From assembly GCF_024494595.1 (NCBI RefSeq), contig NZ_JANHDI010000012.1:62001-126000 (forward strand): a stretch of DNA of 64,000 nucleotides, written 5' to 3'. The position numbers were made by a program, and so were the translations under genes. A model generated the notes under the pieces. That model was not told the origin of the DNA, searched no databases, and was given only the letters and a program-made list of their open reading frames with translations. This document shows, piece by piece, positions 33,667 to 42,809 of this stretch. Numbering within the stretch: position 1 is the stretch's first letter; each line of letters starts with the position of its first letter. Source of the stretch: Halobellus rarus. Its GTDB lineage: Archaea > Halobacteriota > Halobacteria > Halobacteriales > Haloferacaceae.

Positions 33667-35364
33667 GTGAGCACCGACGCCGAGCCGGACGCCGCGTCCG
33701 ACGCGGAATCGGACCGGGATCCCGCGGAGACGGAGGCGTTCCGACGCACGTGCGAGGACCTCGTCCAGCGGATCCTCGATGGTGACGTCGGCCGCGACGA
33801 CCTGGAGTCGGCGAAGCTGGACGCCTGCTCGACGCACTCCTCGCCGAAGGTTCCGAAGAACGCGGAGATCCTCCAGCACGCGCCGCAGGGTCGCCGCGAA
33901 GAGGTCAAGGAGGTCGTCCAGCGGAAGCCCGTTCGGACCGCCTCTGGCGTCTCCCCGGTAGCGATTATGACCTCGCCACACATGTGCCCGCACGGGAAGT
34001 GCCTCTACTGTCCCGGCGGGCCGGCCTCGGAGTTCGATTCCGCGCAGTCGTACACCGGCCACGAACCCGCGGCCGCACGCGGCGAACAGAACGACTACGA
34101 TCCCTACGGGCAGGTGACGCTCCGTCTCGAACAGTTGCGACACATCGGTCACCCGGTCGACAAGGTCGAACTCATCCTGATGGGCGGGACGATGACCGCG
34201 CGTAGCCACGACTACCAGGAGTGGTTCGTCAAGCGTGCGCTGGAGGCCCTGAACGACTACGACCTCGGTTCCGAGCCCTCGCCCGCGGAGGGGCAGTCGT
34301 TCAAGCCCGACCCCGAGGAGACCGAGTTCCGGTACGTCGAGGACGTGATCGCCGAGAACGAGACGGCCGAGATTCGAAACATCGGAACGACGTTCGAGAC
34401 GAAGCCCGACTGGTGCGACCCCGAACAGATCGACCGGATGCTCGACCTCGGAGCGACGAAGGTCGAGGTCGGCGTCCAGACGACCTACGAGCGGATCAAC
34501 CGGGAGATGCACCGCGGCCACGGCGTCCAGGCGTCGATCGACGCGAACCGCCGGCTCCGCGATTCGGGGTTCAAGGTCGGCTTCCACATGATGCCGGGAC
34601 AGCCGGGGATGACGAAGGAGATGATCCTCGAGGACTTCCGGCAGCTGTTCGAGCGCGAGGAGTACCGCCCGGACTACCTCAAGATCTACCCGACGCTCGT
34701 CGTCCGCGGGACGCGCGTCTACGACCAGTGGCGGCGCGACGAGTTCGAACCGCTCGGGAACGAGGAGGCCGCTGAGGTCGTCGCCGAGGTGATGGGGATG
34801 ATCCCCGAGTACACGCGACTCCAGCGCGTCCAGCGCGACATCCCCGCGGACTTCATCGACGCTGGCGTCTGGAAGTCGAACCTCCGACAACTCGCCGCGC
34901 AGCGCGCCGAGGAGAGGGGAATCGAGATCCGAGACATCCGCGCCCGCGAGGCCGGGATGAACGAAGCGGACCCGGACCCCGGACGCGTCGAGTTGAACGT
35001 GACGACCTACGACGTCGCCGGCGGGACCGAGCACTTCCTCGCGTTCGAGGATCCCGTCGAGGACCTGCTGGTCGGGTTCTGTCGCCTCCGCTTCCCGAAC
35101 GACCCGGTCCGTCGGGAGCTCGCGGACGCCGCCATCGTCCGCGAACTCCACGTCTACGGCAGCGAGGCCGGCATCGGCAGCGGCGAGGGCGAGTGGCAGC
35201 ACAAGGGGTACGGTCGACGGCTGATCCGTCGGGCCGAGGAGCTCTCCGCCGACGCCGGCTACGGGAAACTCGCGATCATCTCGGGCATCGGCGCGCGCGA
35301 GTACTACCGGGGGAAGCTCGGGTACCACCAGGACGGCCCGTACGTCTCGAAGCGACTGTCGTAG
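33667..35364 (+). CDS. elp3: Elp3-type tRNA uridine-34 acetyltransferase/radical SAM enzyme
   Basis: The enzyme installs carboxymethyl-type modification at U34 of tRNA. The 565 residues include the radical SAM centre MCPHGKCLYCPGG (about 105-117; three Cys for the 4Fe-4S cluster) and ELILMGGTMTAR. Further motifs are VEVGVQTTYERINREMHRGH, HMMPGQPGMTKEM and the C-terminal GNAT domain (HKGYGRRLIRRAEELSADAG, GIGAREYYRGKLGY). The start is GTG at 33667, and the N-terminal 20 residues are acidic. It is transcribed alone, about 130 nt after the RecJ-like gene. The assignment is firm. Confidence 0.97.
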   Translation: MSTDAEPDAASDAESDRDPAETEAFRRTCEDLVQRILDGDVGRDDLESAKLDACSTHSSPKVPKNAEILQHAPQGRREEVKEVVQRKPVRTASGVSPVAIMTSPHMCPHGKCLYCPGGPASEFDSAQSYTGHEPAAARGEQNDYDPYGQVTLRLEQLRHIGHPVDKVELILMGGTMTARSHDYQEWFVKRALEALNDYDLGSEPSPAEGQSFKPDPEETEFRYVEDVIAENETAEIRNIGTTFETKPDWCDPEQIDRMLDLGATKVEVGVQTTYERINREMHRGHGVQASIDANRRLRDSGFKVGFHMMPGQPGMTKEMILEDFRQLFEREEYRPDYLKIYPTLVVRGTRVYDQWRRDEFEPLGNEEAAEVVAEVMGMIPEYTRLQRVQRDIPADFIDAGVWKSNLRQLAAQRAEERGIEIRDIRAREAGMNEADPDPGRVELNVTTYDVAGGTEHFLAFEDPVEDLLVGFCRLRFPNDPVRRELADAAIVRELHVYGSEAGIGSGEGEWQHKGYGRRLIRRAEELSADAGYGKLAIISGIGAREYYRGKLGYHQDGPYVSKRLS

Positions 35365-35741
35365 TCGTACTGACGACTAGCGCAGTTATGGCGAACAGTC
35401 GGCACCCGCCGACAGCAACGCTGACGCCGTGACCGACGAGGCGGCGACAGTAGTCGCGCCCCCGGCGTCTTCACCGTCCAGTCCCGCGCCGGCGTGCCGA
35501 ACAAGCGCAGAGCGGCGCGGGGCGACTATCAGCTCACAGCCCGCTTGGCCGCTCGATAGGATATAAACCCCAGCGTCGAGCGACGTCTCGGCGGGCAGTG
35601 ACTCTCGTGCTGCAGTCTCCAGCATCGTCGTGATCGAACCGACGGTGGACGCTCGAAGACGTGAAAGCCGATCCGAACCGGAGTATGCTCTCAACCGTAA
35701 CACTATGTGGATGCTACCGTAAGTTCCCCTCATTCACCTTG
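35365..35741. other. Spacer between elp3 and the SLC13 permease
   Basis: A minus-strand frame (35386-35625, 79 codons from an ATG) encodes an Ala/Ser/Gly-rich protein with one YILSSGQAGCELIV core. It has no recognised domain, and its codon pattern is only weakly coding, so it is not called as a gene. The rest holds an AT-rich patch near 35560 (GATATAAACC on the plus strand) that could be a promoter. Confidence 0.4.
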
Positions 35742-37769
35742 GTGACGAACGTCGGGGACGTGTCCTCACTGTTGACGTCCGCGCTCCTCCAGCAGATCCC
35801 GGTGCAGTTACCCGTCTCCGTCGACGTGCTCGTCGTTCTCGCGGTGGTCGCCGCTGCGCTCGTGTTGTTCGTTCTGCAGCCGGTCTCGATCGACACCACG
35901 GCGATCGCCCTGATGGTCACGCTCATCCTCCTCGAGCCGTGGACCGGCGTCTCCCCGCAGGAGGGGGTTTCGGGGTTCTCGAACCCGGCGACGCTCACGG
36001 TGCTGGCGATGTTCGTCCTCAGCGAGGGCGTCCGACAGACCGGCGTCATCCAGATACTCACACGGAAGATAGAGGCGTTCGCGGGAGACAGCGAATCCCG
36101 ACAGCTCCTCGCGATCGTCGGCCTCTCCGGGCCCACCGCCGGCTTCGTCAACAACACGCCCATCGTCGCGATGTTGATCCCCGCCGTGACGAACCTCGCT
36201 CGAAAGACCGGAACCTCGCCGTCGAAGCTGCTCATCCCCCTCTCGTTCGCCTCGATGCTGGGCGGCACGCTCACCGTCATCGGCACGTCGACGAACCTGC
36301 TCGCGAGCGAAGTCTGGGCGCAAGTCGGCGGCCCGACGGCGGAGCCGTTCTCCCTGTTCGAGTTCACCCAACTCGGAGTCGTCGTACTGGCTGTCGGGAT
36401 CGTCTACCTCCTGACCGTCGGTCGCTACCTGACACCCGCGCGGATCGCCGCCGAGGGGACTGCCACCGACCAGTTCGGGATGGCAGACTATCTGACCGAC
36501 GTCGTCGTCCGGGAGGACGCCGAAATAGTCGGCTCCCAAATCCGGGAGCTGCGGTACGGAGAACTCGATCTGGACGTGTTTCAGATCGTGCGCAACGGTC
36601 GCACCATCGTCCGCGGTCTCTCGAGCGAGCGGATCCGCGCCGGCGATATCCTCTCTGTCAGGGCGAGCCAAGAGGCACTCGAACAGGTCATCGAGGACGA
36701 GCACCTCGAACTGCTGCCGGAACTCGTCGACGCCGTCGAAGGCGGAGAGGAATCGATTCCGGGGGGGTACGCGCCGGAGCGCCACGCCTGGAACCGGCCG
36801 GCCGCGACACGCACGCCGGACACGGACGGCGAGAGCGGGGAGGAACCGAGGGACGGCGAGGGCGGGGAGGAACCGAGGGACGGCGAGGGCGGGGAGGAAC
36901 CGAAGGATACGGGAGAAGAAACGTCGCTCTCGGAAGTCGTCTTGCTCCCGGGCCCGTGGTCGGATAGGCGAGGGGGAACCGCCCGATTCGAACGGGAGTA
37001 CGACGTGACCGTGCTCGCGATCCGGCGGGGGAACGAGGTGATCCGACAGCGCCTCCGAGACGTGAGCCTACAGGCCGGCGACGTGTTGCTCGTGCAGACC
37101 AGCGACGACGTCCTCGATCGGCTGCGTGCCGACACTCACATCGTCGTCTCCAGCGACGGGCTCTGGGAGGAGTTCGACCGGACGCAGATCCCGGTCGCGC
37201 TGGGCATCGTCGCCGGTGTAGTCGGGCTGGCCGCACTCGAGTACCTCCCGATTATGGTCAGCGCCCTCACCGGCGTCGTGGCGATGTTCTTTTCGGGTAT
37301 TCTCCGCCCCGCGGAGGCCTACGAGGCGATCGACTGGAACGTCATCTTTCTACTCGCCGGGATTATCCCCCTCGGCGTCGCCTTCGAGGCCTCCGGAACG
37401 GCGGACCTGATCGCGACGAGTATCGTCGCCGGGAGTGCCGTCCTCCCACCGGTCGCGTTGCTCGCGACGTTTTATCTCGGTACCGCCATCATCACGGAGA
37501 TGGTGAGCAACAACGCCAGCGTCGTGTTGATGCTGCCGATCGCGGTCGAAGTCGCGGGTCAGCTCGGCGTCAACGCCTTCGCGTTCGCGCTCGCAGTGAC
37601 GTTCGCCGCGAGTACACCGCTTCTCAGTCCGGTCGGGTACCAGACGAATCTGATGGTGTACGGGCCGGGCGGGTACAAGTTCACGGACTTCGCGCGCGTC
37701 GGGGCTCCCCTGCAAGTCATCCTGACCGTCGTCACCACGGTCGGCATCGTTTTCTTCTGGGGCCTGTGA
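35742..37769 (+). CDS. SLC13/DASS-type permease with two TrkA-C domains
   Basis: The protein has about 675 residues in the cytoplasmic membrane. It carries an N-terminal transport half (PATLTVLAMFVLSEGVRQTG, GFVNNTPIVAMLIPAV with the SNT/NNTPI-type signature, GGTLTVIGTSTNLLAS) and two cytoplasmic TrkA-C (RCK_C) domains at about 245-320 (VGSQIRELRYGELDL) and 400-465 (QAGDVLLVQTSDD). The second transport half ends NNASVVLMLPIAVEV and LLSPVGYQTNLMV. This is the arrangement of SAC1-like or sulfate/dicarboxylate permeases. The start is uncertain: the GTG at 35742 is used, and an ATG at 35694 is far upstream of the first helix. Confidence 0.9.
   Translation: MTNVGDVSSLLTSALLQQIPVQLPVSVDVLVVLAVVAAALVLFVLQPVSIDTTAIALMVTLILLEPWTGVSPQEGVSGFSNPATLTVLAMFVLSEGVRQTGVIQILTRKIEAFAGDSESRQLLAIVGLSGPTAGFVNNTPIVAMLIPAVTNLARKTGTSPSKLLIPLSFASMLGGTLTVIGTSTNLLASEVWAQVGGPTAEPFSLFEFTQLGVVVLAVGIVYLLTVGRYLTPARIAAEGTATDQFGMADYLTDVVVREDAEIVGSQIRELRYGELDLDVFQIVRNGRTIVRGLSSERIRAGDILSVRASQEALEQVIEDEHLELLPELVDAVEGGEESIPGGYAPERHAWNRPAATRTPDTDGESGEEPRDGEGGEEPRDGEGGEEPKDTGEETSLSEVVLLPGPWSDRRGGTARFEREYDVTVLAIRRGNEVIRQRLRDVSLQAGDVLLVQTSDDVLDRLRADTHIVVSSDGLWEEFDRTQIPVALGIVAGVVGLAALEYLPIMVSALTGVVAMFFSGILRPAEAYEAIDWNVIFLLAGIIPLGVAFEASGTADLIATSIVAGSAVLPPVALLATFYLGTAIITEMVSNNASVVLMLPIAVEVAGQLGVNAFAFALAVTFAASTPLLSPVGYQTNLMVYGPGGYKFTDFARVGAPLQVILTVVTTVGIVFFWGL
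36835..36904 (+). repeat. 27-bp in-frame repeat in the permease linker
   Basis: Two full units (36835-36861 and 36862-36888) and a partial third encode GEEPRDGEG repeated. The repeat sits in the acidic linker between the two TrkA-C domains. It is in frame and probably variable between strains. Confidence 0.9.
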
Positions 37770-37855
37770 CGCGCAGCGAGGACCGCCTCAAGACACCGGA
37801 GGCTGCCTACCGACGTGGGACGGCCAGAATTCGAACCGGCGACGAAACGGATTCT

Positions 37856-38392
37856 TTACAGGTGTTTCTCCATCTTGACGTGCGGGATTCCCGCCTCCTC
37901 GAACTCCCCGCCAGAGGCGTCGTAACCGAGTCGCTCGTAGAACTCGCGAACGGGAGTCTGCGCGTGGAGCGCGAGACGATCGAATCCCACCTCGCGGGCG
38001 TGAGACTCCACGGCGTCCATCACGCGGCGACCCCACCCCTCGCCGCGCCTGTCGGCGGCGACGACGACGCGTTCGACTTTGCCGGTCGCGTGGTTCGCCA
38101 CGGGCGGTCCGTGGTCGCCCTCGCTCCCGACCGCCCGGAACCGCGCCGCGCCGACGATATCGCCGTCGTCGTAGGCGACGAAGTGCGTTGCATCCGCTCC
38201 GGGTTCGTCGTGTTCGTCCCACTCGATCGCCTCGTCGACGCCCTGTTCGTCGACGAAGACGTCCCGCCGGATCGCGAAGGCGTCCCGGCGTTCGGCGTCC
38301 GTCGAGACGACGAACACGCCGGTTCGAGTTTCGCGCTCCCGTCGATCCGGGCGGTCGTCGCCACTGTCGTCAGTGTTGCGCTCGGCCGTCAC
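37856..38392 (-). CDS. GNAT-family N-acetyltransferase
   Basis: The protein has 178 residues from the GTG at 38392. After an acidic 28-residue tail it reads FVVSTDAERRDAFAIRRDVF, VDEQGVDEAIEWDEHDEPGA and VERVVVAADRRGEGWGRRVM (acetyl-CoA pyrophosphate loop RRGEGWG). Its C-terminus is LHAQTPVREFYERLGYDASG and EFEEAGIPHVKMEK. This is the pattern of the ElaA/YjcF-type GNAT group. The frame runs upstream to 38500, but that part reads like non-coding GC-rich sequence. The acyl acceptor is unknown. Confidence 0.9.
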   Translation of the reverse strand: MTAERNTDDSGDDRPDRRERETRTGVFVVSTDAERRDAFAIRRDVFVDEQGVDEAIEWDEHDEPGADATHFVAYDDGDIVGAARFRAVGSEGDHGPPVANHATGKVERVVVAADRRGEGWGRRVMDAVESHAREVGFDRLALHAQTPVREFYERLGYDASGGEFEEAGIPHVKMEKHL

Positions 38393-38562
38393 GGGATATG
38401 GAACGCCAGCCTGGAAACTGAGCCTTTCGGACGACCGTTGACATTCACATTCGAGGGAGAGGCCAGCCGGAGACCCACGGGTCCTCGGTGTAGAAATCAC
38501 CCGAGTAAACTCGGGAAAATTATGTTCCGTCTACCGCCGCCGTGAGGCGGCCGAAGTCGGTG

Positions 38563-38757
38563 TTAGTTGCGGACGAGGTTCGTCGCGCGCGGTCCCTTGG
38601 GGGACGATTCGATCTCGAAGTCGACGTCCTGCCCCTCCTCGAGGTCCGGACCGCCAACGTCTTCCATGTGGAAGAACACGTCGTCGTCAGAGTCGTCAGT
38701 CGAAATGAAACCGTAGCCGCCAGTGTCGTTGAAGAAATCAACCTTACCGTTTGCCAT
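38563..38757 (-). CDS. cspA: Cold-shock domain protein
   Basis: The 64-residue protein is a single cold-shock OB fold that binds single-stranded nucleic acid. It starts with ANGKVDFFNDTGGYGFISTD (RNP1 GYGFI), then DVFFHMEDV (RNP2) and ends SSPKGPRATNLVRN. An ATG also exists 9 nt upstream (38766); the ATG at 38757 gives the canonical start. The leader contains a small hairpin, ATCCC/GGGAT at 38771-38785, between the TATA-like CTTATC (about 38785-38790) and the start. Confidence 0.96.
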   Translation of the reverse strand: MANGKVDFFNDTGGYGFISTDDSDDDVFFHMEDVGGPDLEEGQDVDFEIESSPKGPRATNLVRN

Positions 38758-38873
38758 TGCAAACAAACGTAAATCCCGTTCGGGGATAAGGCTTGTGAGG
38801 GTCGCGGTACCACGACCGTTGGGTCGTCCGACGTGTGGAGGGGCGGCGGTCGAAAATAGCGATGCGAAGACCG

Positions 38874-39659
38874 CTACAGTCCCTCGGTACCGACACCGCT
38901 TCCCGCGGTACCGGCTGTTTCGGAGCCGGAGAACCCGTCGTCGGCGTCGTTTCGGACCTGTAGATACGCCGCGGCCATAATCCCGTAGAGGACGACGAAG
39001 AGCAGGCTACTGAGCGTGTTGGTGACCAGTTCCGCGACAACCGGAGAGCTCGCCAAGTCGAACAGGGCCCCCACGGCGCCGACGACCCCGCCGATGACGC
39101 CGGCGAGGATCACGACGACGGCGAGTTTCAGTCGGTTCCCGCGGGAGAGATTCCAACTGTGCTTGAGCGCGCCGACGACGCCGCGGTCCTCGACGCCGAC
39201 CTCGAAGATGAAAAAGAGGAAGCAGGTGGCGAGGAAGATGCCGGGGAGGAAAAGCATAGCCAACCCGATCGAGACGGAGATCCCGACGACGATGCCACCG
39301 ACGATCATCGAGAGGGTCGCGCGTCCGATACGTCGGGTGAACAGTTCCGCCGGAACGGTCGAAAGTTCGTCCATCGGTCGGGTGAGCGCTCGGGACAGCC
39401 CGACGAAGTACACGGAGCTGAGGACGAACGCGACCAAGAAGAGGACCGCGCCGACCGTCCCCGAAACGGGGAGCGTCAGTCCGAGCATTCCCTGCAGTTG
39501 CTCAGACGCTTCGGGCGGGACGAACCCAAGCACCACCGTGTTGATCGACGTCTGAACGAGAAATTGGATGGCGAGCAGCGCCACGAACAGCGCGCCGCCG
39601 GTTCGGGTGAGGACCCGTCTGATGCCGTCGCTAAACGTCCGGCCGAGTTGGAGGGCCAT
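38874..39659 (-). CDS. Multi-pass membrane protein (DUF7847-like)
   Basis: The 261-residue protein has six hydrophobic segments and an N-terminal ALQLGRTFSDGIRRVLTRTG helix. The central loop FFIFEVGVEDRGVVGALKHS followed by WNLSRGNRLKLAVVVIL is typical of a haloarchaeal membrane family related to DUF4013/DUF7847 proteins. The ATG at 39659 is preferred over 39698. It lies 116 nt upstream of cspA on the same strand. The function is unknown. Confidence 0.8.
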   Translation of the reverse strand: MALQLGRTFSDGIRRVLTRTGGALFVALLAIQFLVQTSINTVVLGFVPPEASEQLQGMLGLTLPVSGTVGAVLFLVAFVLSSVYFVGLSRALTRPMDELSTVPAELFTRRIGRATLSMIVGGIVVGISVSIGLAMLFLPGIFLATCFLFFIFEVGVEDRGVVGALKHSWNLSRGNRLKLAVVVILAGVIGGVVGAVGALFDLASSPVVAELVTNTLSSLLFVVLYGIMAAAYLQVRNDADDGFSGSETAGTAGSGVGTEGL

Positions 39660-39742
39660 ACCCCACACCTGTCCGCCAGGGCGCATAAGCATACCCAAGA
39701 CTCAGATCAGGATTTCAGCTACGGCTCCGGGGCACAGCCGCC

Positions 39743-39749
39743 AAAAAAA
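39743..39749 (-). terminator. T-tract terminator after superoxide dismutase
   Basis: The minus strand carries a run of seven T about 38 nt after the sod stop (39788), the form of a haloarchaeal intrinsic terminator. It lies before the start of the next minus-strand gene. Confidence 0.5.
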
Positions 39750-39787
39750 TATCGGGGTGAACGACGCGCGTCGTCGCGTCTCGTCGC

Positions 39788-40387
39788 TTACTCGAAGAGT
39801 TCGACAGCCTGCTCGTAGCGGGCGCTGGGTTCCTCCCAGTCGACGACCTCGAAGAAGTTCTCGACGAAGTCGCCGCGGGCCGGACCGTAGTCGTGGTAGT
39901 ACGAGTGCTCCCAGACGTCCAGCGCGAGCACCGGATGGCTGCCCCAGAGCGCGCCCTGGTCGTGCTTGTCGACGACCACGTTGCGCAGCTGGTTCGAGAA
40001 CGAGTCGTAGACGAGAAGCGCCCAGCCGCCGGCAGCGGACGCTGCGGCCTCGAACTCGCCCTTCCAGGCCTCGTAGGAGCCGAAGTCCGCCTCGATGCGG
40101 TCGGCGAGCGCGCCGGTCGGCTCGTCGCCGCCCTCGGGGGACATCGAGTTCCAGAAGAGATCGTGAAGAATGTGACCGCTGCCGTTGTGGGTCACGTTCC
40201 GGATCGCGCCGGCAGACGAGGAGAAGTCGCCCGCCTCGCGGTTCGCTTCGAGCGTCTCCTCGGCCGCGTTCCAACCGTTGACGTAGCCCTGGTGGTGGGT
40301 GTCGTGATGCCACGTCAGGACCTGTTCGGAGATGTGCGGTTCGAGGGCGTCGTAATCGTACGGAAGGGGATCGAGTTCGTAGCTCAT
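39788..40387 (-). CDS. sod: Superoxide dismutase (Mn/Fe)
   Basis: The enzyme dismutes superoxide in the cytoplasm. It has 199 residues from the ATG at 40387. Metal ligands are visible: His28 (LTWHHDTHHQGYVNG), His75 (GHILHDLFWN) and the DVWEHSYYHDYGPAR segment with Asp and His. Gly/Gln-type second-sphere residues are present (DKHDQGALWGSHPVLALDVW). It is close in form to the haloarchaeal Mn-SOD. The upstream in-frame ATG (40402) lies in the leader. Confidence 0.97.
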   Translation of the reverse strand: MSYELDPLPYDYDALEPHISEQVLTWHHDTHHQGYVNGWNAAEETLEANREAGDFSSSAGAIRNVTHNGSGHILHDLFWNSMSPEGGDEPTGALADRIEADFGSYEAWKGEFEAAASAAGGWALLVYDSFSNQLRNVVVDKHDQGALWGSHPVLALDVWEHSYYHDYGPARGDFVENFFEVVDWEEPSARYEQAVELFE

Positions 40388-40527
40388 ATTTTGAACCTCC
40401 AATCCATTACACGTACGGATTCCTGTTAAACGTTAAGGGGGGTATGGTAACACGGTACGTCCGGGCAGGGACGTAACCGCGATCGGTTACTTTCCGGTCG
40501 AGGTGATCTCGACTGTCCTGACCGCTA

Positions 40528-41994
40528 TCACTCCTCGCCGCGGGCGGCCTCGAACATCGCGAGCGCCGCCTCCCTCCGTTCGCCGTGATCGACGATCGGT
40601 TCGGGGTAGTCACCGGCAGTGCGTGCTCGCTGCGTCGGCGACAGTTCGTGCCACTCGTGGATCAGTTCGGGATCCACGTCGCGGAGTTCCGGCACGTACG
40701 TCTTGATGTACTCCGCGTCGGGGTCGTACCGTTCGCCCTGCGTCATCGGATTGAAGATGCGGAAGTACGGCTGCGCGTCCGTCCCCGTCGAGGCCGCCCA
40801 CTGCCAGCCGCCGTTGTCGTTGGCGGTGTCGTGATCGGTCAGATACTCCCTGAAGTGGTCGTATCCCTCCCGCCAGTCGATCTGGAGGTCTTTCGTGAGA
40901 AAGGAAGCGACGATCATCCGGACGCGGTTGTGCATATACGCTTCCGCTTTCAACTGCCGCATCCCCGCGTCGACGATCGGGTAGCCGGTCTCGCCGTCCT
41001 TCCACGCCCGCAACTCGTCGGGGTCGTTCCGCCATTCGATGTCGTTCTCGTACTCCCGGAAGTTCTCGGTGACGACCTCGGGGTTGAAAAAGAGCACGTG
41101 CGCGTAGAACTCGCGCCAGGCGAGTTGCGACTGGAACTCCTCGACCGACTCGGTCTCCGCCTCGTCAGCGCGTTCCCGCGCTTCGGCGGTCGCCGCGTAG
41201 ACCTCACGGATCCCGATCGTGCCGAACTTCAGGTCCGTCGAGAGGCGGGAGACGCCGTCGCGAGTCGGATAGTCCCGATCCTCGTCGTAGCGATAAATGC
41301 CGTCCGCACAGAAGTCAGCGAGTCGCTCGCGGGCCGCCGCCGTTCCCGCCGGCTGGACATCGGCGTCGGGCTCTTCGAACCCCAGTTCCGCGATGGTCGG
41401 CAGGTCGTCGTCGTCGACGGCCGCGAGCGCGTCGCGGTCGGGTGCCGGGATCGGATCGGGCTTCTCGCGGTCGCGCCACTTCTTCCAAAAGTAGGTGTAA
41501 ACGGAGTAATGCTCCCCCTCGTTCGTCGTGATCGACCCCGGCTCGTGAAAGATCGCGTCGTGGAACGAGGCCCGGTCGACGTCGGCCCCGTTGAGTGCGC
41601 GACGCACCTCGGCGTCGCGCTCGCGGGCGAGTCCGGAGTAGTCCTTGTTCCAGACGACCCGCTCCGCGTCGTACTCCTCGGCCAGACCCGGGAGCACTTC
41701 GACGGGGTCGCCGCGCGCGACGACGAGGTCTGACCCGCGCTCGCGGTACCACGCGCGCAGTTCCGCGAGCGCGTCGAGGAGGTAGCGCACGCGGGCGTCG
41801 CCGGCGTGTTCGAGGACGGCGTCGTCGAAGACGAAGAGGGGGACGACGGGGCCGAAATCCTCGACGGGAGTCGCCTCGGCGCTCCGCTCTGCATCGCGCG
41901 TCCCGGATCCGTCCGGATCCGCCGCACCCGCCGCCACCGCGAGCGCCCGGTTGTCCGCTGCCCGGAGGTCCCTCCGGTGCCAGTGGATCTGCAT
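40528..41994 (-). CDS. phr: Deoxyribodipyrimidine photolyase/cryptochrome family
   Basis: This is a FAD-dependent light-driven DNA repair enzyme. It has 488 residues from the ATG at 41994. It begins IHWHRRDLRAADNRALAVAA (antenna domain), with VVPLFVFDDAVLEHAGDARV. The FAD/DNA-binding domain carries LSTDLKFGTIGIREVYA, FQSQLAWREFYAHVLFFNPE, GYPIVDAGMRQL, MHNRVRMIVASFLTKDLQID, DHDTANDNGGWQWAASTGTD and PYFRIFNPMTQGERYDPD. All class I photolyase signatures are intact. The frame continues upstream to 42090 through repeated GC-rich sequence that is not coding. Confidence 0.96.
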   Translation of the reverse strand: MQIHWHRRDLRAADNRALAVAAGAADPDGSGTRDAERSAEATPVEDFGPVVPLFVFDDAVLEHAGDARVRYLLDALAELRAWYRERGSDLVVARGDPVEVLPGLAEEYDAERVVWNKDYSGLARERDAEVRRALNGADVDRASFHDAIFHEPGSITTNEGEHYSVYTYFWKKWRDREKPDPIPAPDRDALAAVDDDDLPTIAELGFEEPDADVQPAGTAAARERLADFCADGIYRYDEDRDYPTRDGVSRLSTDLKFGTIGIREVYAATAEARERADEAETESVEEFQSQLAWREFYAHVLFFNPEVVTENFREYENDIEWRNDPDELRAWKDGETGYPIVDAGMRQLKAEAYMHNRVRMIVASFLTKDLQIDWREGYDHFREYLTDHDTANDNGGWQWAASTGTDAQPYFRIFNPMTQGERYDPDAEYIKTYVPELRDVDPELIHEWHELSPTQRARTAGDYPEPIVDHGERREAALAMFEAARGEE

Positions 41995-42096
41995 ACCAGG
42001 GGGAAGAACGCCCACGCTGTCAACGTGTCGGCCGCAGTCACCGCGTCGTCCGCAGTCACAGTGTCGGCCGCGAGCTCCTCGGCGGATCACCCGCGG

Positions 42097-42780
42097 TCAG
42101 CTCAGCGGAATCGGCTCGATCGAATCGCGGCGGCCGTCCAGAACCGAAAACCGCTCCTCGCGCCGCCGTTCGAGGTAGTGGAGCAGTCGCTCGGCCCACC
42201 GGAGCTTCTTCGCCTTCGCCCCGTCGACGGTCGGATCGTCGAAGTCCCAACCGACGAAGCGGAGCTCCTCGGCACCGAGCGCGTCGGCGAGGAACGCCGC
42301 CCGGTCGCCGTCGGTGAAGCCGCCGAAGTTGTAGACCGCGTCGACGGGTTCGGCCTGCGTCGTCGCGAGCACGTGCGCCGGTTCGAGCCGCGGGACCCAC
42401 GCTTCGATCAGCGGGACGTTGTCGCCGTGGGCGTGCGCCGCGACCGGCGTCCCCTCGCGAGTCAGGTCCAGTGCCGTCCCGGGGTTCTTGTCGAGGTCCG
42501 TCACCATCAGGTCGACGTCGTGGCCGGCGTCGCGGACGACGTCCGCGGCCGTCGAAGCCGCGAATATCTTCTCCGCGTCGCCGACGCGATCGACCTCCGC
42601 GGAGAGCGACGGCGCGGCCCCGACGACGGCGACGGCGTCGCCCGCGCAGTCGAGGCGCTCGAAATCGAACGGCTCCGCGTATTCGCTGATGACGTCGCGA
42701 GCGCGCTCGTCGCCGTCTCTGGGGTAGCCGAAGTCTCCGAGGATCGACTCGTAGATCGGGTTCCAGCGTTCGAAGTTCAT
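42097..42780 (-). CDS. mptE: 6-hydroxymethyl-7,8-dihydropterin pyrophosphokinase (DUF115)
   Basis: The enzyme transfers pyrophosphate from ATP to 6-hydroxymethyl-dihydropterin in archaeal folate/methanopterin synthesis. The 227 residues show NFERWNPIYESILGDFGYPR, VGAAPSLSAEVD (nucleotide loop), FAASTAADVV, VTDLDKNPGTALDLTREG, VAAHAHGDNVPLIEAWVP and FGGFTDGDRAAFLADALGAE, all characteristic of MptE. The dihydropteroate synthase gene, the next step, lies about 390 nt upstream on the same strand. The leader and start are duplicated, producing a short upstream ORF that overlaps this start. Confidence 0.95.
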   Translation of the reverse strand: MNFERWNPIYESILGDFGYPRDGDERARDVISEYAEPFDFERLDCAGDAVAVVGAAPSLSAEVDRVGDAEKIFAASTAADVVRDAGHDVDLMVTDLDKNPGTALDLTREGTPVAAHAHGDNVPLIEAWVPRLEPAHVLATTQAEPVDAVYNFGGFTDGDRAAFLADALGAEELRFVGWDFDDPTVDGAKAKKLRWAERLLHYLERRREERFSVLDGRRDSIEPIPLS

Positions 42781-42809
42781 AGAGCGTGTTCGGAGATTCC
42801 GAGGTTCAT
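42777..42809 (-). other. 10-codon upstream ORF overlapping the mptE start
   Basis: A near-exact duplication of the mptE start context gives a second ATG at 42809. It encodes MNLGISEHAL and a TGA (42777-42779) that overlaps the mptE ATG as ATGA. The repeat halves share the TCCGAAC...CTCTATGAAC pattern. It could couple translation or be an accident of the duplication. Confidence 0.6.

Noticed and set aside
35386-35625. 79-codon minus-strand frame between elp3 and the SLC13 permease
   Set aside because: No domain and weak coding character; it may be real but is not supportable from sequence alone.
37813-37860. tRNA 3'-end-like fragment on the minus strand (GCCGGTTCGAATTCTGGC near a CGTCCCA end)
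   Set aside because: The T-loop would have eight nucleotides and no anticodon or acceptor stem closes; it follows the GNAT stop directly and may be coincidence.
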